Assembly: GCF_040958095.1 (NCBI RefSeq)
Contig: NC_091193.1
Coordinates: 31,502,346-31,566,345 of the forward strand
Origin: Procambarus clarkii
Taxonomy: Eukaryota > Arthropoda > Malacostraca > Decapoda > Cambaridae
DNA: 64,000 bases
Direction of reading: 5' to 3'
The position numbers and the translations under genes are program-made. Below the pieces are notes generated by a model. That model was not told the origin of the DNA. It did no database searches and saw only the letters and a list, made by a program, of their open reading frames with translations. Shown one piece after another: positions 48,992 through 63,436 of the stretch. Positions within the stretch are counted from its first letter, which is position 1. Each line of letters starts with the position of its first letter.

Positions 48992-51722
48992 TGATGATGG
49001 TCAAGTGGATTAAGGCGTCTTGTACATACCAGTTGCGTTGCTTCTGGGAGTATGGGTTCGAGTCACTTCTGGGGTGTGAGTTTTCAGTTGCATATTGTCC
49101 TGGGGACCATTCAGGCTTGTTCGCATTTGTGTTCCTCACGTGTGCCCCAAAGAATGAGGTGATTTGGTAAAATGCTATGCCCAAGATTACTATCCGAGTG
49201 CCGGCGGTGGGGTGGTTCAAATAGCCTCGGCTATCACCTCATTATGTCCGGTCGTGATGTTCAAGTGAATTAAGGCGTCTTGTACATACCAGTTGCGTTG
49301 CTTCTGGGAGTATGGGTTCGAGTCACTTCTGGGGTGTGAGTTTTCAGTTGCATATTGTCCTGGGGGACCATTCAGGCTTGTTCGCATTTGTGTTCCTCAC
49401 GTGTGCCCCAAAGAATGAGGTGATTTGGTAAAATGCTATGCCCAAGATTACTATCCGAGTGCCGGCGGTGGGGTGGTTCAAATAGCCTCGGCTATCACCT
49501 CATTATGTCCGGTCGTGATGGTCAAGTGGATTAAGGCGTCTTGTACATACCAGTTGCGTTGCTTCTGGGAGTATGGGTTCGAGTCACTTCTGGGGTGTGA
49601 GTTTTCAGTTGCATATTGTCCTGGGGACCATTCAGGCTTGTTCGCATTTGTGTTCCTCACGTGTGCCCCAAAGAATGAGGTGATTTGGTAAAATGCTATG
49701 CCCAAGATTACTATCCGAGTGCCGGCGGTGGGGTGGTTCAAATAGCCTCGGCTATCACCTCATTATGTCCGGTCGTGATGGTCAAGTGGATTAAGGCGTC
49801 TTGTACATACCAGTTGCGTTGCTTCTGGGAGTATGGGTTCGAGTCACTTCTGGGGTGTGAGTTTTCAGTTGCATATTGTCCTGGGGACCATTCAGGCTTG
49901 TTCGCATTTGTGTTCCTCACGTGTGCCCCAAAGAATGAGGTGATTTGGTAAAATGCTATGCCCAAGATTACTATCTGAGTGCCGGCGGTGGGGTGGTTCA
50001 AATAGCCTCGGCTATCACCTCATTATGTCCGGTCGTGATGGTCAAGTGGATTAAGGCGTCTTGTACATACCAGTTGCGTTGCTTCTGGGAGTATGGGTTC
50101 GAGTCACTTCTGGGGTGTGAGTTTTCAGTTGCATATTGTCCTGGGGACCATTCAGGCTTGTTTGCATTTGTGTTCCTCACGTGTGCCCCAAAGAATGAGG
50201 TGATTTGGTAAAATGCTATGCCCAAGATTACTATCCGAGTGCCGGCGGTGGGGTGGTTCAAATAGCCTCGGCTATCACCTCATTATGTCCGGTCGTGATG
50301 GTCAAGTGGATTAAGGCGTCTTGTACATACCAGTTGCGTTGCTTCTGGGAGTATGGGTTCGAGTCACTTTTGAGGTGTGAGTTTTCAGTTGCATATTGTC
50401 CTGGGGACCATTCAGGCTTGTTCGCATTTGTGTTCCTCACGTGTGCCCCAAAGAATGAGGTGATTTGGTAAAATGCTATGCCCAAGATTACTATCCGAGT
50501 GCCGGCGGTGGGGTGGTTCAAATAGCCTCGGCTATCACCTCATTATGTGCGGTCGTGATGGTCAAGTGGATTAAGGCGTCTTGTACATACCAGTTGCGTT
50601 GCTTCTGGGAGTATGGGTTCGAGTCACTTCTGGGGTGTGAGTTTTCAGTTGCATATTGTCCTGGGGACCATTCAGGCTTGTTCGCATTTGTGTTCCTCAC
50701 GTGTGCCCCAAAGAATGAGGTGATTTGGTAAAATGCTATGCCCAAGATTACTATCCGAGTGCCGGCGGTGGGGTGGTTCAAATAGCCTCGGCTATCACCT
50801 CATTATGTCCGGTCGTGATGGTCAAGTGGATTAAGGCATCTTGTACATACCAGTTGCGTTGCTTCTGGGAGTATGGGTTCGAGTCACTTCTGGGGTGTGA
50901 GTTTTCAGTTGCATATTGTCCTGGGGACCATTCAGGCTTGTTCGCATTTGTGTTCCTCACGTGTGCCCCAAAGAATGAGGTGATTTGGTAAAATGCTATG
51001 CCCAAGATTACTATCCGAGTGCCGGTGGTGGGGTGGTTCAAATAGCCTCGGCTATCACCTCATTATGTCCGGTCGTGATGGTCAAGTGGATTAAGGCGTC
51101 TTGTACATACCAGTTGCGTTGCTTCTGGGAGTATGGGTTCGAGTCACTTCTGGGGTGAGAGTTTTCAGTTGCATATTGTCCTGGGGACCATTCAGGCTTG
51201 TTCGCATTTGTGTTCCTCACGTGTGCCGCAAAGAATGAGGTGATTTGGTAAAATGCTATGCCCAAGATTACTATCCGAGTGCCGGCGGTGGGGTGGTTCA
51301 AATAGCCTCGGCTATCACCTCATTATGTCCGGTCGTGATGGTCAAGTGGATTAAGGCGTCTTGTACATACCAGTTGCGTTGCTTCTGGGAGTATGGGTTC
51401 GAGTCACTTCTGGGGTGTGAGTTTTCAGTTGCATATTGTCCTGGGGACCATTCAGGCTTGTTCGCATTTGTGTTCCTCACGTGTGCCCCAAAGAATGAGG
51501 TGATTTGGTAAAATGCTATGCCCAAGATTACTATCCGAGTGCCGGCGGTGGGGTGGTTCAAATAGCCTCGGCTATCACCTCATTATGTCCGGTCGTGATG
51601 GTCAAGTGGATTAAGGCGTCTTGTCCATACCAGTTGCGTTGCTTCTGGGAGTATGGGTTCGAGTCACTTCTGGGGTGTGAGTTTTCAGTTGCATATTGTC
51701 CTGGGGACCATTCAGGCTTGTT

Positions 51723-51725
<3 letters not shown>
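48992..51725 (+). repeat. 260-bp SINE satellite, array 1
   Basis: Ten full head-to-tail monomers and a truncated eleventh, starting near 48992, 49255, 49516, 49776 and every 260 bases to 51596. Each has a tRNA-like head TGGTCAAGTGGATTAAGGCG with B box GGGTTCGAGTCAC, followed by 'gaccattcaggcttgttcgc' and 'caaagaatgaggtgatttgg'. Monomers are nearly identical; private variants include TATGTGCGG near 50546, GGTGAGAG near 51156 and GTGCCGCAAAG near 51225. Recurrent 87-88-codon frames on both strands come from the repeat and are not genes. Confidence 0.95.

Positions 51726-51789
<64 letters not shown>
51726..51789. repeat. (TA)n tract between the duplicated blocks
   Basis: About 64 bases of TA between the truncated eleventh monomer and the next PLE 3' end. 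Confidence 0.93.
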
Positions 51790-51792
<3 letters not shown>

Positions 51793-52713
51793 TAAATATG
51801 ACCGAAAAAGTAAGATTAATAATTCTAACACGAATTTTCTCAATCTTTCGTACATTACGCTTCACTGTTGGAGGTAAATCAAAAATCACTTCTCCAAAAT
51901 TCATTTTTATTTCTAGTCTGACGCGACACGGGCGCGTTTAGTAAAACTTATTACATTTTCAAAGACTTCACAAATACACAACTGATTAGAACTTACGTAT
52001 CTCTGATTTTATATCTACATTTGAGTGAGGTGGGAGGGGTGATGTGGCATTAACACAAGACAGAACAAGAGGGGATATTAATAGGGTATTAAAAGTATCA
52101 ACACAAGACAGAACAGAAACAATGGGTATTGAATAGAAGTGTTTGTAGAAAGCCTATTGGTCCATATTTCTTGATGCTTCTATATTGGAGCGGAGTCTTG
52201 AGGTGGGTAGAATATAGTTGTGCAATAATTGGCTGTTGATTGCTGGTGTTGACTTCTTGATATGTAGTGCCTCGCAAACGTCAAGCCGCCTGCTATCGCT
52301 GTATCTATCGATGATTTCTGTGTTGTTTACTAGGATTTCTCTGGCGATGGTTTGGTTATGGGAAGAGATTATATGTTCCTTAATGGAGCCCTGTGGCTTA
52401 TGCATCGTTAAACGCCTAGAAAGAGATGTTGTTGTCTTGCCTATATACTGGGTTTTTTGGAGCTTACAGTCCCCAAGTGGGCATTTGAAGGCATAGACGA
52501 CGTTAGTCTCTTTTAAAGCGTTCTGTTTTGTGTCTGGAGAGTTTCTCATGAGTAGGCTGGCCGTTTTTCTGGTTTTATAGTAAATCGTCAGTTGTATCCT
52601 CTGATTTTTGTCTGTAGGGATAACGTTTCTATTAACAATATCTTTCAGGACCCTTTCCTCCGTTTTATGAGCTGTGGAAAAGAAGTTCCTGTAAAATAGT
52701 CTAATAGGGGGTA
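51790..52713 (-). pseudogene. PLE 3' part, copy 2 (hybrid)
   Basis: Same content as copy 1, offset by 3,745 bases. Up to 52262 it carries the variants of copy 3 (GTTTAGTAA, CGTATCTCTGATTTT, CAAGAGGGG, GATATGT). From 52395 on it carries those of copy 1 (CTGTGGCTT, TTATAGTAA) and the same SINE junction. Confidence 0.9.
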
Positions 52714-52736
52714 ACTAACACAACACCTATACCCCC

Positions 52737-56931
<4,195 letters not shown>

Positions 56932-57147
56932 TGTCATGTTCACAGAAAATGGTACCATCCGTTTTCTATGTGCGGCGGCTGGGACGCCAGAGAGAGATTG
57001 GAGGTAAACAAAAGAGCGTACAGGACGCCCACCAAGCTTGGTAGCTACTAGTCGTGTAATCATATTAAGTATTAAAGTCAGTAACCAAGTCATGACTTTA
57101 CATCAACCCTACAACCAAGACTTCCTCAGTAACACACAAACACCACA
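56932..57147 (+). repeat. 5' LTR of the intact Gypsy
   Basis: TGTCATGTTCACAG...AACACCACA, 216 bp. Confidence 0.95.
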
Positions 57148-57148
57148 T

Positions 57149-57161
57149 TGGCGACGAGGAT
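57149..57161 (+). promoter_or_regulatory. primer binding site of the intact Gypsy
   Basis: TGGCGACGAGGAT, one base after the LTR; the same word occurs at 8429 in the decayed Gypsy. It complements a tRNA 3' end ATCCTCGTCGCCA. Confidence 0.75.
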
Positions 57162-57424
57162 GAACTGTGAACGCAGGTATTTATTCAGTTTCAAACACAA
57201 GGGAGAAGCATGCTGCCTGGAGGAGGAAGAGAAGCTGTGAGCGCCATACCCGATGCTGTATGCTAACCAATGCTGTGTGCTACCCAAGCTGTGTGCTACC
57301 CAAGCTGTGCTGAAGAAACTGTACTGAGGAATCTGCCGACGTTGTGTACGAAACGACGCTTTGATGTGTACAAAACCTGATGTTTTGGTTACGAAACGAC
57401 GCTTCGTGCTACAAAATTCATCAC

Positions 57425-57560
57425 GCTATACCGACTGCTGTACCAACTGCTGCACCAACTGCTGTACCAACTGCTGTACCAACTGCTGTACCAACTGCTG
57501 TACCAACTGCTGTTGTACTAACTGCTGTGCCAACTGCTGTGCTGCTGCTGTGAGTAGGAA
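57425..57560 (+). repeat. 12-bp minisatellite in the Gypsy leader
   Basis: Repeats of TGCTGTACCAAC (about eight units with variants) in the 611-base leader between the 5' LTR and the Gag start. A shorter 'ctgtgtgctacccaag' duplication precedes it (57270-57310). Frames across it are repetitive (CCTN). Confidence 0.88.
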
Positions 57561-57758
57561 CAACACATGTACACAAGGGCTAGGTAAGAAGTCAGTTGCT
57601 GCTATATTGTGCACTGTTGTGAACTTTTGCATTAAAATGCTTGTGTGCTTTGCAAAATTAAAGTAATTGCAGTGAATTCTTGACTAACATATACAGTGCA
57701 GTAAGTGTTTAATATTCTGAGGAACATTTAAGTGATAAGTTACATTTATTCAGTAAAA

Positions 57759-60700
57759 ATGGCAAATATACCTCAGTTTCCTGCATTTGATCCTGACTGT
57801 GACCAGACAAACCTGTCACAGAGGTGGGTCAAATGGCTTAAAAGGTTTGAAAATTTGTTGATAGTTTCTGACATCAAAAGTGCTGAAAGAAAGCGTGCCT
57901 TTCTACTTCATTATGCAGGTGATAGAGTTTGTGACATCTTTGACACACTGAAAGACACTGGTGGTGCCAAAGATTATGACACTGCCAAAGCCAAACTAAC
58001 AGAGCATTTCAAACCAAGGCAAAATACTGCTATGGAAATTATGCATTTCAGGAGAGCAAAACAACTCTCTAATGAAACTGTGGATCAATACCACACACGT
58101 CTGCAGGGTTTAGCAGCCCATTGTGAGTTTGCTGATGTTGACAAAGAAATCAAACAGCAAATAATTGAATCATGCACATCTACACGTCTTCGTCGAAGAG
58201 CTCTAGAACTTGTTGATGATGACAGTTCTCTTACCAAGATACTGGATATGGCTCGTCGAATGGAAGATGCTGCACGTAATGCTCGTGTCATGGAGTGCTG
58301 TGCTAATAACGGTTCTGCCACTGTTACTAACAGTGATGAGGTACGTAAGGTTCAGGGAGGACACCGTGATCAAAGAAGATATCATGGCAAACCTAACAGT
58401 AAATTTAGCCGAGAACCACGTCACAACTGGGGTCAAGGAACAAGGCTCAAGCAGTCACAGCGACCCACATCAGAGGGTGTCAACAATAAATGTTACAATT
58501 GTGGAGGAGACTACCCACACCAAGATAATGTTTGTCCTGCTCAAGGTAAGAAGTGCTATGAGTGTGGAAAACTGGGTCATTTTGGTGCTATGTGTCGTTC
58601 CGCACTAAAGAAACCACAGTCAATGAATAAAAGCACTGTACGAGGATCAGGTCATAGGGGTCGAGGTGGTAAACACAATATTGCACCTCATATCCAGAAT
58701 GTTAATAATGTACAAGACAACATTTCATTACAACCAGTCTCAGATGACAGTGAATGTGATTATACTTATGGAGTACAAGCAATCACAGAATGGAATGATC
58801 TTCCAAACAACCCAGAGACACGTGTATATATTGCTGGTATTTGTCTCAAAGTTCTTATTGACACTGGATCAAACATTGACACCATGGCTGAGTGCCACTA
58901 TGAAAAATTTAGAAAACAGTTCCCAAAGCTAGAAAAATACAATGGTAAAGCCACTGCCTATGCTTCGAAGTTAGCCTTGCCAGTGATTGGAACTTTCACT
59001 GCAGAGATTAAGTCAAAGAATGCAATGCTCATTACTACATTCCATGTTGTTAGGAATGCAAAGGAGTCTTTACTCAGTTACAAGACTTCAACCAAATTGG
59101 GGCTACTTCAGCTTTCTAATGCTGTAGCAGTGGAATCTGCAAACAATGTTGATGGTATTGTTGCTGAATTTTCGGATCGATTTAAATCCATAGGTTGTTA
59201 TACTGATAGCAAAGTACATCTGCATATCAACCCAGATGTAATTCCAGTTGCCCAACCACATCGCCGACAACCATTCCATACTCGCAAGAAAGTCAATGCC
59301 GAACTGGATAGGCTGATGGAACTAGATATCATTGAACCAGTAACAGGCCCAACACCATGGGTAAGCCCAATTGTCACTCCACCAAAGCCGAAGAATCCAG
59401 ATGAGATACGCATTTGTGTGGACATGCGTGTTCCCAACAAGGCAATAATGCGTGAACGCCATCCTACACCGACTGTAGATGATATGATCTACCGCTTGAA
59501 TGGTGCAACTGTATTCAGCAAGTTAGATTTAAACAAGGGCTATCATCAGCTTGAACTTGATGATGAGAGTCGCTTCATCACAACGTTTACGACACATCGA
59601 GGTCTGTATAGGTACAAGCGCCTGAGTTTTGGTATCAACAGTGCTGCCGAGGTATTCCAGCACATCATCAGCCAGGTATTGCAAGACATACCTAATGCTG
59701 ACAACATATCTGATGACATCATTGTTTATGGCCGTACCCAAGCTGAACACGACAAAGCTCTTCGTGCAACATTGCAACGCTTACGAGAAAAGAATTTGAC
59801 GCTAAGCCGAGCAAAGTGTGAGTTCAATCAACATAAAATTGAATTCTTTGGACATGTACTTAGTGACAAAGGTCTGTCTCCAGATCCTAAGAAAGTTGCA
59901 GATATCAAGAATGCTGCACCTCCTTCAACGTCCACTGAAGTACATAGTTTTCTGGGAATGGCAAACTACTGTTCTCGCTTCATTCCAGATTTTGCTACCA
60001 TTACGAAGCCTCTACGTGAGCTCCTGAAGAAAAATGCATCATGGTACTGGAGCGATATCGAGCAAAATGCATTTGATGCTGTGAAAGATGCACTAGTAGA
60101 GAATGCGACTGCTGCATACTTTGATCCATCAATGGACACTGAATTAACGGTGGATGTTAGTCCTGTTGGATTAGGTGCTGTTTTAGCCCAACACAAACCT
60201 GGTCAACCAGATTCCCGAGTAGTAATTGCCTACGCCAGCCGTTCTCTCACAGATGTTGAGCAACGATACAGTCAGACAGAGAAGGAAGCTCTTGCTCTTG
60301 TATGGGGCTGTGAACACTTCAATGTGTATCTGCTTGGTGCACCCTTCACCACGATAGTCACTGACCACAAACCGTTGGAGACCATCTTCAATAATCCAAA
60401 GTCCAAACCACCAGCTCGCATTGAGAGATGGGCTCTTCGTCTGCAACCATACAACTTTACGGTGAAATACAAGCCGGGTGCAGGCAATCCCGCTGATTAC
60501 ATCAGTCGACATCCTGCCAACAGTTTCACCATCACCAAGCATCAGCAAGTTGCCGAGGAATATGTACACTCTGTAACCTGTGATGCAGTCCCTAAGGCTC
60601 TTACTCTTGATGAAATCCGTACTGCAACCCTAGAGGACCCAACTCTGCAAGCAACAGTGGATGCATTGACTAAGAAAAAGTTTCCATGCATCCCACCCTC

Positions 60701-61901
60701 AGGAGTTGACCAAGATGCATTCAAAGCACTTGAACGCATCCAGACAGAATTAAGTGTTACGCAACAACGCGACACTGTGCTGCGAGGTACTCGTATCGTT
60801 ATTCCAGCTGTTCTCCAGCAACGTGCTCTGAAGCTTGCACATCAAGGACACCAAGGTCTTGTTAGGACCAAACAGCTGCTACGAGAAAAGGTGTGGTTTC
60901 CTGGCATTGATCGTCAAGCAAAGGATATGCATGATGCCTGTGTCCCTTGCCAAGCTGCAGTGGATACTTCAAGACCAACACCTCTACAACCTTCACCACT
61001 ACCTGCTGCACCATGGACGGAAGTATCGATGGACTTCTGCGGACCACTACCAACTGGAGAGTACTTGATGGTAGTCATTGATGATCACTCACGTTATCCA
61101 GAAGTAGAAATCATCAATTCCACATCTGCAAAGGCCGTCATCCCGAAACTTGACAAGATCTTTTCAAACTTTGGCATTCCTGAAGTTGTCAAGACGGACA
61201 ATGGACCGCCATTCAATGGACAAGACTTTGTCAACTTTGCTGAGCATATTGGATTCAAACACCGCCGTGTGATGCCACTACATCCTCAAGCAAATGGAGA
61301 AGTTGAGAGATTCATGCAACCTCTCATGAAAGCGGTACGCTGTGCTCATGCCGAAGGACGATCCTGGAAACAAGCTATGTATGCTTTTCTCAGGAACTAC
61401 CGTGCAACACCACATGGAACACTGGGCAAGTCGCCTGGCGAACTTTTATTTGGACGTCCTATGAGAATCGCACTACCCGTCATGCCAGCCGAGGTAACGG
61501 ATAAACGTCTCGCTCAGAAGGATGCACTAGCCAAGGGCAAAATGAAAATTGCTCATGATCAACGTGCAAAGGAACAGTTCATAAAGGTTGGAGACACTGT
61601 TCTCGTTAAAAAGAAAAAAGAGGGAAAGTTAGATATGCCGTATGATACAAAACCATATAAAGTGATTAGTGTAAAAGGAACTATGGTAACAGCTAGTAAT
61701 AGAGATCATAGTATAACACGTAATATGGCTTATTTCAAAGTGATTCCAACTAGTGTAGAAAATGATGAAGTGCAAAGTCGTGCAAAAGAAAAAGAAAAAA
61801 ATAGTTATAACCCGACAAACAATTCATCAAGGGATGTTATTGCATTTAAGGACTCTCGTCCTAAACGTCATGTTAAACGCCCTACACGATTTGATGATTA
61901 A
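57759..61901 (+). CDS. Gag-Pol polyprotein of the intact Gypsy
   Basis: The frame opens upstream (GTG 57732), but ATG 57759 (MANIPQFPAFDPDC) is the likely start, giving 1,380 residues. Order: Gag capsid (about 1-240), two zinc knuckles (CYNCGGDYPHQDNVC, CYECGKLGHFGAMC; about 245-280), aspartic protease with LIDTGSNIDTM (about 363), RT from about 495 (WVSPIVTPPKPKN, FSKLDLNKGYHQLEL) with catalytic ISDDIIVYG (about 650), RNase H (VDVSPVGLGAVLAQ about 797; VTDHKPLETIF), integrase zinc finger (HQGHQG...CVPCQ about 1027-1065) and catalytic residues in MDFCGPLP, KTDNGPPFNG and NGEVERFM (D, D, E about 1091, 1146, 1181). RNase H has DVSP where DASP is usual. A basic tail follows. No env. The ISDD box recalls K02A2.6-like Gypsy elements. 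Confidence 0.95.
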   Translation: MANIPQFPAFDPDCDQTNLSQRWVKWLKRFENLLIVSDIKSAERKRAFLLHYAGDRVCDIFDTLKDTGGAKDYDTAKAKLTEHFKPRQNTAMEIMHFRRAKQLSNETVDQYHTRLQGLAAHCEFADVDKEIKQQIIESCTSTRLRRRALELVDDDSSLTKILDMARRMEDAARNARVMECCANNGSATVTNSDEVRKVQGGHRDQRRYHGKPNSKFSREPRHNWGQGTRLKQSQRPTSEGVNNKCYNCGGDYPHQDNVCPAQGKKCYECGKLGHFGAMCRSALKKPQSMNKSTVRGSGHRGRGGKHNIAPHIQNVNNVQDNISLQPVSDDSECDYTYGVQAITEWNDLPNNPETRVYIAGICLKVLIDTGSNIDTMAECHYEKFRKQFPKLEKYNGKATAYASKLALPVIGTFTAEIKSKNAMLITTFHVVRNAKESLLSYKTSTKLGLLQLSNAVAVESANNVDGIVAEFSDRFKSIGCYTDSKVHLHINPDVIPVAQPHRRQPFHTRKKVNAELDRLMELDIIEPVTGPTPWVSPIVTPPKPKNPDEIRICVDMRVPNKAIMRERHPTPTVDDMIYRLNGATVFSKLDLNKGYHQLELDDESRFITTFTTHRGLYRYKRLSFGINSAAEVFQHIISQVLQDIPNADNISDDIIVYGRTQAEHDKALRATLQRLREKNLTLSRAKCEFNQHKIEFFGHVLSDKGLSPDPKKVADIKNAAPPSTSTEVHSFLGMANYCSRFIPDFATITKPLRELLKKNASWYWSDIEQNAFDAVKDALVENATAAYFDPSMDTELTVDVSPVGLGAVLAQHKPGQPDSRVVIAYASRSLTDVEQRYSQTEKEALALVWGCEHFNVYLLGAPFTTIVTDHKPLETIFNNPKSKPPARIERWALRLQPYNFTVKYKPGAGNPADYISRHPANSFTITKHQQVAEEYVHSVTCDAVPKALTLDEIRTATLEDPTLQATVDALTKKKFPCIPPSGVDQDAFKALERIQTELSVTQQRDTVLRGTRIVIPAVLQQRALKLAHQGHQGLVRTKQLLREKVWFPGIDRQAKDMHDACVPCQAAVDTSRPTPLQPSPLPAAPWTEVSMDFCGPLPTGEYLMVVIDDHSRYPEVEIINSTSAKAVIPKLDKIFSNFGIPEVVKTDNGPPFNGQDFVNFAEHIGFKHRRVMPLHPQANGEVERFMQPLMKAVRCAHAEGRSWKQAMYAFLRNYRATPHGTLGKSPGELLFGRPMRIALPVMPAEVTDKRLAQKDALAKGKMKIAHDQRAKEQFIKVGDTVLVKKKKEGKLDMPYDTKPYKVISVKGTMVTASNRDHSITRNMAYFKVIPTSVENDEVQSRAKEKEKNSYNPTNNSSRDVIAFKDSRPKRHVKRPTRFDD

Positions 61902-62209
61902 TTGTGTTCCTATGTAATGAAAAGTATTTACCTATTATGCTGAACTAAATTTAATATTGTTTGAATAATGCAGATATCTCATTCAATATTTTGTAACTTT
62001 GTATTACAGTTTCTTTCATGTTTGTTTAACATTGCATATGTATTTTTAACATTGAAATCCTTTGTGGAAAAGATTAAGTTGTTTAAATTCTTTGTGTGCT
62101 TAATTAATGTTAAATGTATGCAGTATCTCTTGATATGGTAATAACTTACTTTGTGTCAATAACTTTGCTTTGTGCTACAAGCATGGTAGACATCCTGTAT
62201 TCATTCTTT

Positions 62210-62226
62210 TTAAAGAAAAGGAGGGA
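62210..62226 (+). promoter_or_regulatory. polypurine tract of the intact Gypsy
   Basis: AAAGAAAAGGAGGGA immediately before the 3' LTR. Confidence 0.85.
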
Positions 62227-62442
62227 TGTCATGTTCACAGAAAATGGTACCATCCGTTTTCTATGTGCGGCGGCTGGGACGCCAGAGAGAGATTGGAGGT
62301 AAACAAAAGAGCGTACAGGACGCCCGCCAAGCTTGGTAGCTACTAGTCATGTAATCATATTAAGTATTAAAGTCAGTAACCAAGTCATGACTTTACATCA
62401 ACCCTACAACCAAGACTTCCTCAGTAACACACAAACACCACA
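62227..62442 (+). repeat. 3' LTR of the intact Gypsy
   Basis: 216 bp, two substitutions from the 5' LTR; followed by GGTAC. The 300 bases before the polypurine tract (61902-62209) are AT-rich and non-coding. Confidence 0.95.
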
Positions 62443-63398
62443 GGTACCTGTGTAAAAATGTCGTCAACATACCTGCAGTATATGGCCGGTTTCAAGTTCA
62501 TGTCGACTAAGACTTTTTGCTCGATGGTACCCATGTAGAAGTTTGCAAACAGGACACCTAGGGGAGAACCCATGGCGACCCCATCTACTTGCTTATACAT
62601 GTGCCCATCCGGGCTCAAGAAGGGTGCCTCTTTAGTACAAGCTTGGAGTAGTTTCCTCAGAATACTTTCTGGCATGTCAAGAGGAGTAGAGGCTGGATCA
62701 CGATACACTCTGTCGGCTTTCATTCCGATTGTCTCGTCCACAGGTACGTTGGTAAACAGCGATTCTACGTCCAACGAGGCTCTTATCCCTGTGGCCCGTG
62801 TGCCCCGCAGTAAGTCCACAAATTCCTTTGGAGACTTCAGGCTGAAGGCGCAAGGAACATAAGGAGTCAGCAGGCCGTTGAGTCGCTTCGCCAGTCTGTA
62901 CGTGGGTGTGGGTATCTGGCTAATGATTGGCCGAAGTGGGTTTCCAGGCTTGTGCGTCTTGACATTTCCATACGCATATCCAGGTTTATATTCCCCAATG
63001 ATCTTTGGCAGGTGGAGTCCGGATTTCTTGGCGTTCACAGTTTCGATCAGTTTGTTGACCTTTGCTTTTAATTCGGCTGTAGTGTCCTTCGTTACCCTTT
63101 GGAACTTAGTTTGGTCAGAGAGTATGATGTTCATTTTCGCCAGATATTCGTCTTTTTTAAGAATGACATATATTGGCGACTTGTCACCTCTCCTGACAAC
63201 TATCTCCTTGTTCTCACGAAGGCTTTTAGCTGCCGCTTTAAGCTCGGGGGACAGTATGGTGCTTCTGTAGTTGCCTCGATTCTTTCCTCCTTCTGCAATA
63301 AGTTCTGCTTGTAAGGTATCTTTGGTAGTGACCTTCTTTTGTGTCTCGAGGTCGAATATGTCGTCCAACAGAATTTCCAACTCACCTTTCCGGGCCAT
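62443..63398 (-). CDS. PLE copy 3, 5' half: N-terminus and RT core
   Basis: Minus strand from ATG 63398-63396 (MARKGELEILLDDIFDLETQ): an N-terminal region (LSPELKAAAKSLRENKEIVV, KKDEYLAKMNIILSDQTKFQ), then the RT: GYAYGNVKTHKPGNPLRPII, SLDVESLFTNVPVDETI, KQVDGVAMGSPLGVLFANFY and CRYVDDIFTQVP, where the Gypsy insertion interrupts it. Frame continues upstream of the Met to about 63548 only by reading into the inverted copy, so the Met is the better start. The rest of the protein is at 55963-56931. Confidence 0.88.
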
Positions 63399-63436
63399 TT
63401 CACTCGGTCTGGACCGAGTTGGACTTCTGAAAGTAG
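63383..63436. repeat. spacer of a head-to-head PLE inverted repeat
   Basis: 54 bases separate two PLE 5' regions that are reverse complements. The centre is a hairpin, ACTCGGTC (63402-63409) and GACCGAGT (63412-63419). Confidence 0.88.

Larger units (their letters stand above)
56932..62442 (+). mobile_element. intact Ty3/Gypsy retrotransposon
   Basis: Complete 5,511-bp element: LTRs 56932-57147 and 62227-62442 (216 bp each, two differences: CCCACC/CCCGCC and GTCGTG/GTCATG), GGTAC target duplication, primer binding site, one Gag-Pol frame and a polypurine tract. It sits inside the PLE reverse transcriptase gene, in opposite orientation, a few codons after YVDD. Near-identical LTRs and an undisturbed frame indicate a recent insertion that may still be active. 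Confidence 0.95.

Noticed and set aside
48992..51725. CRISPR-like array
   Set aside because: The repeat unit is 260 bases with no unique spacers, in a eukaryotic SINE context.
57732..57758. GTG start for the Gypsy polyprotein
   Set aside because: A eukaryotic ATG in good position follows at 57759, and the upstream nine codons look like leader sequence.
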